From: Orthonyx spaldingii
Lineage: Eukaryota; Chordata; Aves; Passeriformes; Orthonychidae
Direction of reading: 5' to 3'
Length of the DNA stretch: 64,000 nt
Assembly (NCBI GenBank): GCA_013397795.1
Contig: VZTJ01003855.1
Span: 1,145,824-1,209,823, forward strand
The notes beneath the pieces are model-generated. The model searched no databases. It was not told the origin of the DNA and saw only the letters and a list, made by a program, of their open reading frames with translations. Within the stretch, counting starts at the first letter, position 1. Each line of letters begins with the position of its first letter. Below, piece by piece: positions 12,068-23,787 of the stretch. The translations under genes and the position numbers were made by a program.

Positions 12068-12746
12068 GTTTTGAGCTATTTACAGACGCCTTGCTGCCCT
12101 CCCCCAGCATTAACTGCTTCTGGCCTTTCGTTCTTTCTATGAACATAAAGGGTCAAGTTCTGCTTTATGTGAGCACAGGGTTCACACATTGAATCATAAT
12201 GGAGTTGTCCGTGCTCAGCCAAGAAAGAAATTACACTCCTAAGTTCTTAAAAGTTATTATATTTTACCTCAGAGCCTGCCATGTATAGTCTAAATTACTT
12301 TCTTGTATGAATTATTTTAATAAGCAACAGTTTCACGTTCACATAACCTGCACATGCAAATAATGGAGATTAAAAGTCACTTTCAGGATGGAGTTGTTCT
12401 CAGTTGGGGTGTGCAGAGAGGTAACAGGTGATGGTGAGATCATCTTGCCAGGCTGGAACAGGAGCTTTTCTTTCATCTTCTGGGGTAAAATGCAGATGGG
12501 CACAGAAGACTACGGCCTGTGCCAGCCGGTCGTACAGGAGTGATGTAGTTTTAAGTTTTCTCATAACATATTCAATTCCATTTAAATATTGCAAAATGCT
12601 GAATTGTAAATGTTAACTTAGCCATGAATAAAAAATGCTGATATTTTATTTAATCAAAAAATAATTATGGATCTTCTGCCTTTATTGTATTATTTAAAAT
12701 ATTTCATTTCACATGTAGGCTACAAGTTATTGCAGAGTGGGTTTTT

Positions 12747-12780
<34 letters not shown>
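12747..12780. repeat. (TA)n microsatellite
   Basis: Twelve TA units followed by an interrupted ttTATATATA. Likely polymorphic in length. Confidence 0.95.
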
Positions 12781-13009
12781 AAGAGAATTTTTTTGTGATG
12801 CATAAAAAATACAGGACACTGCCTTTTGCAGGCTATGAGGAATATTGCCATTGTCTGGGTGTGGAGAAAAACTGGTCTACACGAACCAGTAGGAAATACT
12901 TGCTTTCACAAGTGTTACCCAGCTGCTGATTGGAAAGAATTTCCTTTTGAGCAAAGGGTCCCTTTTCTCGCTGTCTTTGAGTTCCTGGCTTTGCTGTGGT
13001 GTGCAGAGA

Positions 13010-13535
13010 GCGGAGAGCTGTGCTGGGAGATGCGGCTGCAGAGAGCGAGCTGCTGCCAGGGAATCGGTGCAGGCGGGTGATCCTCACGCTGCTCTTTATT
13101 AAAGTATCGTGAGGACGAGCTGGAAAGCTTCCCCTTTGACTTTCACCTGTCAGCTTCTGCTGTGGCTGCGGGAGGGGATTGGCATTGACTCGTATGGGGC
13201 CGCTCTGGAGAGGGGGCGAGGAGCCTCTCCCTGCCCCTGTGTGCTTTGTCAGATCCAGCCCTTCGGCTGAAGCGCCAAGCGAAGGCTGATGTCGGCAAGT
13301 GCCTTCAGCACGAGCTGGTGCTGGTCCCCAGCCACTTCTGCTTCCCGAAAAGTCCCCGCGGGGATGGGCAGTGAGGGCGGTGGGGCCGGGCAGGAGCAGC
13401 GCGGGGCAGGGAGCCCGGGGGAGACGGGGCGGGGGGAGCACAGGACGAGACCTTCGGAGAACCTGTCCCTGCCTTCGTCTCCTCATCCTGCTCTGTCACC
13501 TCGCAGTCACCTCACTCCCAAAGCAAGCACGAATT
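13010..13535. promoter_or_regulatory. CpG-island-like GC-rich patch
   Basis: By hand count this roughly 525-base interval holds about 30 CpG dinucleotides, near 0.6 of expectation for its GC content. That is far above its AT-rich surroundings and the highest in the window. GC boxes are present (ggggcgggg near 13430, gggcggtgggg near 13375) and no TATA box is evident. CpG islands usually mark promoters (established knowledge), but no transcript start or coding exon can be seen. The frames open across it (217 codons minus at 12833-13486; 152 codons plus at 13289-13747) show no domain and probably reflect the lack of stops in GC-rich DNA. Confidence 0.35.
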
Positions 13536-16387
13536 GTAGGATGCAAGTGTTAATAGGGGAGCTGGGAACAGGGCATTTCGAAGCCGTTTCACATTACATT
13601 ATTTATGGAGAGTGCAGTGGATTAGCATCAGACAGATCTGTTGCAAACGGCAATACATGGTTTTTGTGGTGTCACACACTTTTCCTCAGCACTGAAATAG
13701 GTACAATTAAAACACATCTTTCACCTCAGCAAACCTGTCCTCTCTGACGTGAAGTGTTTTCGAGTAGAGGCTCTAATTTTGCTTTTGGACAAGTACTGGA
13801 AGTGTGTGTAGTCATGAAAGAAGAATCACAATCTCTGTGTCTGGAGATTTGGATTCCGTCAGTACTGAAGCAGATCGTTAATTTACTCTCTGAAATTTGT
13901 TTCACCTTTCTGATTCATAAGCTAAATCTTTTCACTATACAGGAGATGTTACAAATGGGAGGAAGGAGAAAAAATATGTGAATTAATGTAGTTTTATTCC
14001 AGTAAATCTTTTTTTTTTCTTTGTTACTGTTCCTTAGTCCTGACCTTGCTGGGTTTGACACATCGGATCACGTGTCTTATTCCTTTTTTTGAGTTGTTTT
14101 ATGAAGCACTTTCATTTGTCTCATTTGGCTTAAAACAAACCATACGTTCATGTCCTAAATGTTTCACTAGTCAGAATAATTAAGCTGATCAGGTCTGGGA
14201 GCACTGGAAGGAAAATAACAGGGTCACTGAAGCATTCACACTCTAATGGGAACCTGAGTTCATTCAGTTATCAAATCTAATAATTGCTTTACACCTGTAC
14301 ACACTCCCAGCGAGCAAGTCCACATGAAAGGTTTAGTGGTTCCCATACTCTGTTTCCAGGGAATCTTAGTCCTGTTTTTAAAACACTTAAGTTGGTTTGG
14401 CTTTTTTCAGCTTGGTTCTTCTTTTTATATATCAGTTGTAGCTCAGCTGATTGCTCATCTTCATGCACTGGGAAATATTTTCACATGGCAATCTCTTATT
14501 AAAAGTACGATATGATTAATGTATTGCAAACCAGATTTAATAGCAATCAGAAAACTAAGAAGGTCCATCTGAGTTTCACTGCTATGAAACAATTTATTAG
14601 CCAATTTAAAGTGCACCACATACAATTTGACAGCATTCAAAGGCTGAAGCTGAGTTTATCCATGATTATGTGTACAGCACAGCAGACGGATTGTAGGGAC
14701 ATTCATAGCCATGATTGCTCCTTGAAAAAGGCAATTTCATAAGAATGAGGTAAAAATCAGTATTACTTTGTGAGATTTTATGGGAAATGAAGCGATAATT
14801 ATAACTCCTCAGTTTAACTAAATTCTGTGACAAGTCTCCGTGAATGCCGGTGGTGCAGGCTGTCACAAAAATTCCAGAAAATTTTATCACAATCAAGAAT
14901 AAAAAAATACTGCCTAGGAAAGTGACAGCTATTCACAGCAAGTTTCAGTAAATTCCAGCCTCAAATGCTGGTCACAGTGCTGCTCGTTATTGGAGGGGAT
15001 TTGAACTGATGCAATCGTTCCTCTTCATCTTCTTTTTATTTTCCCACCTTTATAAGTTTACTTCTCAGCTGAGAATTCAAACTGCAAAAGGAATGGGAAA
15101 TGGTTGTATATGTGCCTGCATTGTACTGACATGAAGGCCTATTTTTCTCTGTAATTTTAAAGGCCAATTACCCTTGGAGGAAGGAGAAGAATAGATTGAT
15201 TTGTCTTGTAACCCCTGAGGCAGGCATGTGTTGTCTCCTGCTCAGGCTTTTCCATTGCAGCTCTTGTGCAAGAGCTTTCACTGCACATCCCAAGTGGTGC
15301 TATTAACAAAGAAAGCAAAGTCAAATTAAAATATTAAACAGATCATTTAAAGGTTTAAGGAATCTTATCTTATTGGGCCAATTCTTTCTTTGTTTTTTGG
15401 AGTTGTTTTGAAATCTTAAGGCCCGGAGTAAGCAACAGTAAAATTTACTTTGAACTGATTACTTGAAAATAAGGCTTACAAATCCATTTTCATCCTCCAA
15501 ATACTAAACTTCAGCTCTAAATAGGGTAAGTATTTATTTCTTTATTGGAATTATGATACAGATGGCCAATATCCTCAGTTTTGGTTGCAGAAGTGTGACT
15601 TTTATTGTGCTGCCATGCTGTATTGACTGTGGTCACAGCTGGATTGCTCTGAGCTGGTAAATGTCATCACACATGCCATTTAGCATTAAAACTTCCCACA
15701 TTATTCCATTTTAAAGCATTTTTGTGTCTAACACAGAGGACCTAAATAAATGGGTTTTCTACTGATGTTCTGCATTTTCCTGCGACTCAAAGGCTACAAT
15801 TAACAGTGCCCAGCAAGCTGGGTCTGAGTGGCAGCACAAAGATTAGCCCTGTCTTTGTTCCTGTTTAATCTGAGTAAAACTCTTTTGTGTCAGGGCTTAA
15901 ATTCCTTCACTCTGTATTTTAGACCTGCTTCTGTCCTGCAGTGCTTCTGGGTATTAACAAATTTATTTAGCGAGTTAAAGGGAATCCAAACAGCCACGGA
16001 TCTTCTCCATGAGAAATTGCTCACACAGAATAGTCTGGAAACCTGAAAATGAAGGTGCTGTGTGTTACCTAAATGACTTAAAAGCTTTGAAGCCAATATT
16101 TCTGAACAGAACACGACACTCCTGACTTCTGCAGATAACTCAGGAGATGTGTGCTCCTGCTTTTTTCCTGGGGAGGAACCATTCAGTCTTCAGGGACGTC
16201 CTTTTAAGTGCTGCACTTCTTCTTAGTGCTTTTTCTTATCCTTCTGAAACCTTTTCTTCCTCCTCAACACCTTGTGAACATCCCACTAAGCAGGGCAGGA
16301 ACATATTTTTTAGATTATTACAAGGTCAGCAAATGATGCCTTTATAATTAATGTGTTGAGCTGTGCTGTCTTGATTTTGGGGGCTTT

Positions 16388-16414
16388 AAAAACAAACAAA
16401 CAAACAAAAAAAAG
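16388..16414. repeat. (AAAC)n microsatellite
   Basis: Several tandem aaac units degenerating into an A run. Confidence 0.85.
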
Positions 16415-16663
16415 CAAACACCAAAAATCTGGGGTTTTTTTTGGCCTAAGGGTAAGTTTCTGTTTCTGGATCATAACATTTATAAACCCAGGTTATCACT
16501 CAGCCTTCACATGAAAGTCTTGACCTAAACCAAAATAAATCAGAATTTCTAGAATTTGACCTTACAGATGGAAATCCAAATGTTTTCTTTGAAATTGATG
16601 CTAAAATAACCTTTTTAGCTGTCATTTAAGTTTGATTGTTAAGAATTTGAGGTTCTGTTTAGC

Positions 16664-16770
16664 AAAAAAAAAAAAAAAAAAAAAATGAGAAAAGGAATTT
16701 TGGATCACTTTANNNNNNNNNNNNNNNNAAAAAAAAAAAAAAAGCTGAGAACAGGAATGTTGGATCACTT
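16664..16770. repeat. Poly-A plus flank present twice around an assembly gap
   Basis: Left side: 22 A (16664-16685) then tgagaaaaggaattttggat ... cacttta. Right side, after 16 N: 15 A (16729-16743) then gctgagaacaggaatgttgg ... atcacttgat. The two flanks match over 24 bases with two mismatches. Either this is a true tandem duplication, or one locus was assembled twice across a homopolymer. I favour the artefact because both copies begin at a poly-A and the gap is tiny. Confidence 0.85.
16713..16728. other. Assembly gap (16 N)
   Basis: Sixteen N between two near-identical poly-A-led segments. See the surrounding repeat entry. Confidence 0.98.
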
Positions 16771-17491
16771 GATCTGTTCTCATTTTTGGTTACAAAAATA
16801 CCAAATCCAGGTGATGTCAGTGTGATGCTTATAGAGGGTCTGGTTCAGATTTTGCCAGGCACATGCAGGGTGCCTGCTTAGGTTGAAATAAGAGTGGTTT
16901 AAATACTTAAAGATTAACAGAAAACATATTAACTGCACAGTTTCCCTTAACCCAGTTAGAAAAGTTTTATTTGCTTGTTTCATCTCTTTGCAATAACGAT
17001 CTTTTGCAGAGAGCTGTTCCAGAGCCCTTTCTGCAGTGATATTTTGGCCGTATTTCTCCCATAACTGACTTTTACCTTATTGCTATTTTTTTTCTCTATA
17101 GGCCATACATTCTGAAAGATCAATTTGAAATCAAATCTCACAGAGATGGACTGAATCTTAACAGGATTGAGGTTAGGAGAGCCATTTTCTCTCAGAAAGG
17201 GTTTTGCTCCAGACAGCCAGAGCAGTTTTGAAGCTCTTAATTTCCTTTCCTGGCTTTTTTCTCAGCTGGGATCTCCAATAATGTCAGAGGGACGGGCCAG
17301 GCAGTACCACAGGCAGTGTTTGAGAGCTGTAGCTGCTGAAGAGGTGCTGGGTGTGCATGGACTTCCCTGCTGCTTTACTCTGGATCAGTTCTGCTTCTGC
17401 CTTAGGTTCTATCAATTCCATTTCCCAAAAAGATTCACTTTTCTTTGTTGGGAAGCTAAGGCTGATGAAGGTGCTTGCAGTCCATAAAGGA

Positions 17492-17520
17492 AAATAATAA
17501 CAATTAATAATAATAATAAA
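17492..17520. repeat. (AAT)n microsatellite
   Basis: Imperfect aataataacaattaataat followed by further aat units. Confidence 0.85.
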
Positions 17521-18862
17521 GTTCATTGTTGTCCTGTTTGTTCCATCCAGCAGCTGGTGCTGTGCTGTTACTGCCATTGATAAATTGGCTTCAGTGTCCC
17601 CTGTGCTTGGGTAGCTTAAGGAGAAAAGTGGAGGCTTCCCAGGCTAAAGTGCTTTGAATTCACCTAACTTGTCACAGTTTTAGTCCATGACACTAGAGAG
17701 AAACTATTTAGCTATCCTGATCAGAAAAAAGTGATACTTGTAAAATGCACTTTAGGTTTTCACCGTTTTCTAGAGAGTAAATGCCATTATTGCAGATGAA
17801 GTGTTTGATCCTTGGAATCCATCTGGTGTGACACTTTATCCATTTAAAAGTTACTTAAATGAGTGGTTTGCTCATCTTTTTCTGTAATTATTCCACACCT
17901 ATAGGACATTGTCTTGCTGTTCTGACTGTTTTCCATGGTTTCTGTGGCACTTGCAGTGCTTGGGACTGCATGAGCATTTTTCCTGTGGTTGCTCATGAAA
18001 ACAAGATGTGTTTCAGTAGGATTTCCTAGTGAACAAGGTTTTACATGAATGAAGAAATAAATGTTTGATGTAAAGGCTTTCATTGATTCCCAAAGGCATG
18101 GGCCATACAAATTCCCTTACAGCATGCATTTCTGTATCTTTTGCATACTCAAAACGATTTCAAAAAGATGAAAATTTTAAATATTTTATTAATTGCTGAG
18201 AGTTCTACCTTCTTGCTGTGATCATTTTCAAGGCAACTCAAAGCAGTGCCTCCTTTCTCTGAGCATTAAACAGCTTTTGTTATTATTGCCAGCTGTGGAA
18301 AGGTCAATCCTTTCACCTTGGGGAGGTTATTCAGGAGGGGACAAAGGAGTCAGCTGAAGTACCAAGCCCAAAACATTTATAATTCTAATATAAAGGTGAG
18401 AGATAATGATATCAGAGAACTTTTTTTACTTGTTACAGGATAATGCAAATTCCAGTCAGGTGCCTCTGAGGTGTGGTTTTATAGACTCTGTCTTTTCCAC
18501 TATCAGATCTCTCGGTGTCATGACCAGTCCATTTGACTGCACAACATCTATATTATTACTAGCATTGATTGCTCATAAAAAATAGGGTTTATAATTAGGA
18601 GAGCATAAAGTTACTACCTGGAAGAGTGGATAAGAAGAAAATGAAATGAAAAAGTCACTTAATCTGAGTATTGCAGTTCTGCAAAGTACCATTTATTTTC
18701 TCCTCACATAAGCGAGTTCGGTGTTGATAACAAGCTACGAGTTAATAAATCTGTGGCAGCCATCGAGACTTCTCTTTTAATAACAGAGCTAATGAAGGAG
18801 CATTAAGGAAAGGAAAAATACATTTTGCAGGGTTTATTCCCATCTCGGTGCTATCCTGAGTG

Positions 18863-18918
18863 CCGGAAGACTTGAGCAAGGAATTGTTTTTATGACATAG
18901 TCCATGTATTTCTTCCGG
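18863..18918. promoter_or_regulatory. Inverted pair of ETS-type CCGGAAG sites
   Basis: CCGGAAG at 18863-18869 and its exact reverse complement CTTCCGG at 18912-18918, 42 bases apart. CCGGAAG is a strong core for ETS/GABP factors (established knowledge). CpG-containing motifs are rarer than AT motifs in this background, so the pair is mildly notable. Function is unproven. Confidence 0.15.
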
Positions 18919-19912
18919 TGGGGCTGTAGTTTGCATGGTCACCATTGCATTCCAGCATTATGTGTACTAAAAAGGAACTGCTGATTTGATTTCTCAGCAT
19001 TTAATTTTATATTTACTTCATTTTCATTTGATCCAGCTAGCTAAGAGTTGAAGATTCTGTTGTGATGTAAACATCTGCTTTGTTTTCCATTTTAATCCTT
19101 CACTGTTCTGCCTTTCACTGCTCGAAGAAAAGATCCAGTCAGCAGATTGAGAGGCCACTTTTCTCATGTGTTCATTTCTGAGATAAACTATAATGTCTGT
19201 AATAGGAGCAGTGTGGGTGTGCCCCACTTTTACAGGAAATGGACTTCTAAGATTAAAGTGAGAAAGAAAATGTTCTTCCCTGTGGGTCGGGCCACCCAGG
19301 AGGCCTGACTGGCACACACAGAACCTGACTAATGCCATCTTTCCTCGTCATGTTTGCGTGTTTTCCAGTGTGCACCTGAGCCTTTGGGCAATGGTTTTTT
19401 ACTTCATTTTAACGACTTTTAACTTACTCTTATTTTCCCTCTCCATCCCCCCCGTAATACAAGGAAATAGTTTTACCATTTATTGGTGTTTTAGGTAACT
19501 TTATGCCAAAATAGTCAGTCGTGTTTAGCAGCCAGACTTGCTTTGTGTTGTATTCAATAAGGTCTGTTCCAAAAAAAAGGTAAACACTGAGCTTGGAGAA
19601 AAGTGAATGTGCTGAAAGTGATATAAATTTAATGCTTTTCAAAATTCTTGTTCAAGTGACTGAAATGCCAGCCCAATCCAGTTTCACGTCTAATATGAAA
19701 TGTTAACTGTTTTAACTTAACACGTGTATTAAGAAAACACTTTGTTATTACCTGAGGGAGGAAATTATATTTTTCTATGATTTTGGTTTGTGTTTTTGTG
19801 TCTTCCTAAAGTCCCAGTCGAGCTGTACAATTACAGGAGAAGCTGAACTGTCACTTGCAGGAAATGTTTGTTTCCACCATGATGGAAAAAAAACCTGAAA
19901 GGAGAAAATCTC

Positions 19913-19932
19913 AAAAAAAAAAAAAAAAAAAA
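19913..19932. repeat. Poly-A tract (20 A)
   Basis: Twenty consecutive A. The upstream bases show no recognisable gene, so there is no support for a processed pseudogene. Confidence 0.9.
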
Positions 19933-20250
19933 GGAAATAAATCGACAGTTCTCAAACTCTCTTAATCTGTTTTTAACCTGTATAGTTGATGGGTTTGAAA
20001 TTTTATCAGGCAATGGTGTAGTGTTGAAGGCGCTTCTCCCCACTGAGAGCAGGTATCGCTCACTCTTGAGCCTTGGAGGAGCAGCAGCACATTTGAGTTG
20101 ATGACTTCCCTTCTTTTGTGCTTTAATTGCCAGTGCTTAGTGACACTGCAACCAGTGTAGAGATTTATTCCCATGCAAAACAGATTGACTTAGGGTAATT
20201 TGAATACTTTATGCATGGCTAGATTCATTAGGAAAAGGAGGCAAGGCAGA

Positions 20251-21060
20251 ACTATAAAAAGAACTAATAATCTTGCTAAAGGAGCCGTTAATTCCCTGTA
20301 GCGTTGGAGACACTTCCGTGGAGCAGGGAAGAGAGGCTGATTTTGCAGTCTCCACGGGCAGCCTCTGTGCTTTGTCCAGAAACAGATCACAGAGATGCCT
20401 TCCTTTGTCTTGTTTAACTGCCTGGCCCCTCTCTGCCTTCGCTGAGTTGAGCAGAGCCGTGCTGTGGCTGAGGCTGGGGGGGACCCTGGGGGTCACCTTG
20501 GCCACCCCCTGTGCCCAGGCTGGGTCCTGGGCCAGGACAGGGAGCGAACATCTCCGAGGATGGAGACCCCGCAGCCCCCGGGGCAGTGCCCGTCAGGGTC
20601 AGGAGGAGTTTGCTGCAGTGCAGAGTGCTGTCCCAGGCGTGTCCCGTGCTGCTGCCCTGCCCCTGCAGCTGGCACCGCTGGGCAGAGCCTGGCCCCAGCC
20701 CTGGCACCGTCCCTGCAGGGCTTTGCAGCCACTGCCGGATCCCTGCTCCAGCCTTTCCCCTGGCTCGCAGGGATTCGGCAGCACCTTCCCAACAATGTGT
20801 CTGTGCTCCCAGACGTGCTGTGCTCCCGAGCTCTGTGCCCAGCCCCGAGCGTGGCACTGCCAGGGGCACGGGCTGGGCTGGGCAGGGCACGCACAGGGAG
20901 CTGAGTCTGGGCAAACCTGGGTGTGCGGTGTGCCTGGAGGATGTTTTGGTTCCGAAGTGACTTCTTTGTGATGTTCCAGTCCTGTGGGAAAGTCCCAGCC
21001 CGATTTTGGGACATCCCTGGTGCTGAAGGGATGCAGAGCAGCACCTGAACGCGAGGTGAG
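20251..21060. other. GC-rich patch with many overlapping open frames
   Basis: Roughly 800 bases of high GC, with open frames in several phases on both strands (20273-20971 plus, 232 codons; 20599-21165 minus, 188 codons; and others). Simultaneous openness in most frames is the signature of stop-poor GC-rich sequence rather than a gene. By hand count CpG is about 29 here, well below expectation, so it is not a good CpG island. No domain or family resemblance was found in any frame. Possibly a GC-biased gene-conversion patch. Confidence 0.6.
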
Positions 21061-21191
21061 GGGTAGGAAAGGCAAGGTCAAAAGGAGGCAGCCACCAAAA
21101 AAAAAGAACAAATTTGCATGGCAGGGCCTCATGGTCAAAAAGAAAGATCCAAACCTGCAGAACACTAAGTGAGGATTAATCTTCTGCCCGT

Positions 21192-21208
21192 TGTGTGTGT
21201 GTGTGTGT
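21192..21208. repeat. (TG)n microsatellite
   Basis: Eight tandem TG units. Confidence 0.95.
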
Positions 21209-21847
21209 TCATTGCTTTAAAATTTCATTGTAAAGGCATTTAGGAGTGTGGCTGGTACTTGGTGATTGTTCTCCTGTGACAGAGACGTATTTATTATTCA
21301 TTGCAATAATTACTGTGTAATATTTTATACTAAAAGTTGTTCACATTGCACAATCAGGAAATGCTTAGGAAGTGGCTGATTTAACTGTTCTATTTTTAAC
21401 TCTGTACCAAATTATAGTGAACGGTGTTCGGGCTTTTAGGCTTGTAGCATCTACCGGGTTTTCACCACTGCACTGGTCAGTGCATCCTCATGAAACTTGA
21501 AATGTATTTTTCCAGAGATTCTGTGCATAAATTCTTTATAAAATTTGTAAGATTTTTACCCAGGATTTTATTTATTGTGTGCTGTTTCCAAGGGGACTGT
21601 TTCAGGATTCTCCTAAGGCTTTTATCACTCAGCTCCTCTGATCAAGAAAGTAATTTATTGCTGATTGCAGAACTCTTGAACTCAGTCTGGCAGCTGCACT
21701 GTGGAACTTCTCTGATCCAGTCTCCTACTTACTTATTTACATTTCATTCGAAATGATTTTCAGGGCTGTTTGAAAACCTCTTGACATTGCATTATCCGTG
21801 TTTCAAATCTTGTGGTGATTTGTTTTTTTCCTCTCTTTTTGTTGCAG

Positions 21848-21912
21848 ATAACAAACGAGTGACTTTGGAAAGGTCTCGTTCTCGACACAATGGAGCAATT
21901 GCAGCTGTATGA
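21848..21912 (+). CDS. Possible terminal coding exon (weak)
   Basis: A long pyrimidine tract (gtttttttcctctctttttg, then ttgcag) forms a textbook splice acceptor ending at 21847. If the intron is phase 1, the exon reads 20 codons beginning NKRVTLERSRSRHNGA and stops at TGA 21910-21912. The peptide is basic and hydrophilic like many protein C-termini, but I do not recognise the family. Two AATAAA hexamers at 22328-22333 and 22344-22349 could end a roughly 0.5-kb transcript tail. Alternatives: a cryptic acceptor in an intron, or a conserved 3'-UTR. The other two phases give a stop at once or after four codons. Confidence 0.2.
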
Positions 21913-23771
21913 TTCTTCTGATGCCAAAGAACTAATGAATTGTTTTATTTGCAATGAAATGGATATGCTTTGGAAAGAGTTTATCATCCAAATTGGCAAT
22001 GATCCTAAAGGAATACTGGTATTGATTAAATGAGATGGTGTAAAAATACGTAATTTTAAAGCTGTTGCTAAAAAAATCCACATTCTGTATCTTACTACCC
22101 CAACTACCAAGATCTGTAAACAGTGTTCAACAGTAGGGTATATATCTTATTTTCTTATGTTCTTTCTTTTTTTTTTGCACCCCTTTTTGTTTAAGGTGGC
22201 AACTCACATGAAAGGAGTTGGGGATTTCTAGGTTATGTTTTATATGGGTAAGAAAATACAGTTCTGTTGAAAGAGTACAGCTGTGGATTCCATTTGCAGT
22301 TCTGATTTGAACATGAAAGGAAAAAATAATAAAATTGTATGTTAATAAATTCAGAGATGAGCTGGTCTACATTATCAGAATCTTTTTTGTAACCATAAAA
22401 AAGCAACACATAGCCCCAGTCAGGTTGCTGAAAACCTTATCTCAATGTAAAGCCTGGTGGATTCAGCTGTTTTAGCTGCGAGTAGGATACACCACATATC
22501 TACACTTTTGGTGATATGCTGATGTGTAGTTACTTATCACTGCTGAAAAGAAAAAAATTTAAATAAAACAGAGCATAGGATTTTTTCCAAAACGATATCA
22601 AGGGCAGAATATGTTTTTAACTGTATCTAAGGAGGGATTTTTCTAATTGTGCACTTATATATTCTTTATAAAGATATTTGGGGGAAAATATGATTGTCCT
22701 ATTTTGATGATGCTAAAATACCTGTGTGTAGGTTTTTAGAGACAAGCTACATTATGAAGTTTTTCAGAACTGCCTCTGAGTTTTTCCTCTGTTTCTCAGG
22801 TAAAATATGTAGCGGGATCTCCCCTGGAGGGTTTTAGTGCTCAGAGCTTAGCAGCTAACAAACACCACGTTTTCTGCCTGGAGCACTGTCTGGCAGCGAC
22901 CAGTGATTGCAGCAATCTGATTTTTGGGAAAATCCCATTCCACTTTGTGCCCAGGCCCCTTGCACTGATGCCTCAGGTGAGCTGAGCTGAGCAGCTGCCA
23001 CGCCTTGTGCTGCCCCTCCCTGGGGAGCCCCTGTCCCCTCTGTCCCCTCTGTCCCCAGGGAGTGCCCAGCCTGCACCATCCTGGTCACTGAAGGTCACTG
23101 CAGGTCACTGCTGACCTGGGTGGGATGGAGGATTTGCAGCGGCAGTTCCACTGCAGGACTTGCTGAGCTATGATATTTTAAAAAAACATCAGGATGCTCT
23201 GTAGTAGCTGGCACTTGTTCTCCAATTCTTAATGCTTGTCACTGATCAGTGAAGTTACCATGAATGCTTTTATTGCCTGGTGTTAGGGGGAACTTTGGGG
23301 GTTTTTTTCGTGTTCTCTAAAGACTGTTTGGAAGGTAAGGTGTCAGTGGTTTCCTGTGCACAAACTGCTTGCTCTGAGGGACCTTTGCTCCTGGGGCAGT
23401 GGATCTTTGCACTACTCTTGAGCCAAGTATCCTTGTACAGTAGATTCTTTTTGCTTCTCTGGTGAGATGCTCTTAAAACTACCTGACTAGTCTGGGATAA
23501 ATTCTCACAATTTCAAACTACATATCCAATTATTGGAAGAGAAGATACAGCTCCTTTTCAATCTAGTATTGAATTTTAGTTTTTATCTTTTTTTTTTTCA
23601 AAACTTGTCTTCAAAGAATACAGGGGGTTTGCCCATAGCTCTAAACATAGGAATACCACTGAAGCCTGATGAAATGTTTGCTGGCAAATAAATACTCTTC
23701 CTAAACTCTTTGGGAGTTTTAGTAACAAACTGAAGAGTTGTATAGTTCTTCAGGAGAAAAAAAGAAAAGAG

Positions 23772-23787
23772 AAAAAAAAAAAAAAAA
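23772..23787. repeat. Poly-A tract (16 A)
   Basis: Sixteen A following aaagaaaagag. No gene-like sequence upstream. Confidence 0.9.

Larger units (their letters stand above)
5473..13009. other. Long non-coding stretch
   Basis: AT-rich with scattered short open frames and no recognisable protein. A modest CpG-containing patch lies at about 8470-8640 (gccgcgg, cgcgctcgct); its open frames on both strands (8430-8876 minus, 8459-8734 plus) look like by-products of base composition. A homeodomain-type TAATTA cluster sits at 7037-7063. Simple repeats within the block are listed separately. No CR1 end is certain here; a weak tail-like string near 7660 was rejected. Confidence 0.6.
13536..20250. other. 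Non-coding stretch
   Basis: AT-rich, intron-like. The only open frames are chance-like. The part at 13560-13740, just downstream of the CpG patch, has few simple runs and a balanced composition that could be a conserved element, but this cannot be judged without alignment. Simple repeats and the 16-N gap are listed separately. Confidence 0.55.

Noticed and set aside
12833..13486. Longest open frame in the window (217 codons, minus)
   Set aside because: It runs through the CpG-rich patch where stops are rare. The peptide is Arg/Pro/Ser/Ala-rich with no domain, and plus-strand frames are open in the same place.
19913..19932. Poly-A as the tail of a processed pseudogene
   Set aside because: No gene-like sequence upstream. 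Birds also have few processed pseudogenes because L1-type retrotransposition is lacking.
20980..21055. Exon-like interval with acceptor and donor and one open phase
   Set aside because: Only 76 bases in GC-rich sequence; one open phase is expected by chance.
20273..21165. Seven overlapping open frames of about 145-230 codons
   Set aside because: GC-rich DNA opens both strands in several phases. No frame shows a domain or convincing splice structure.
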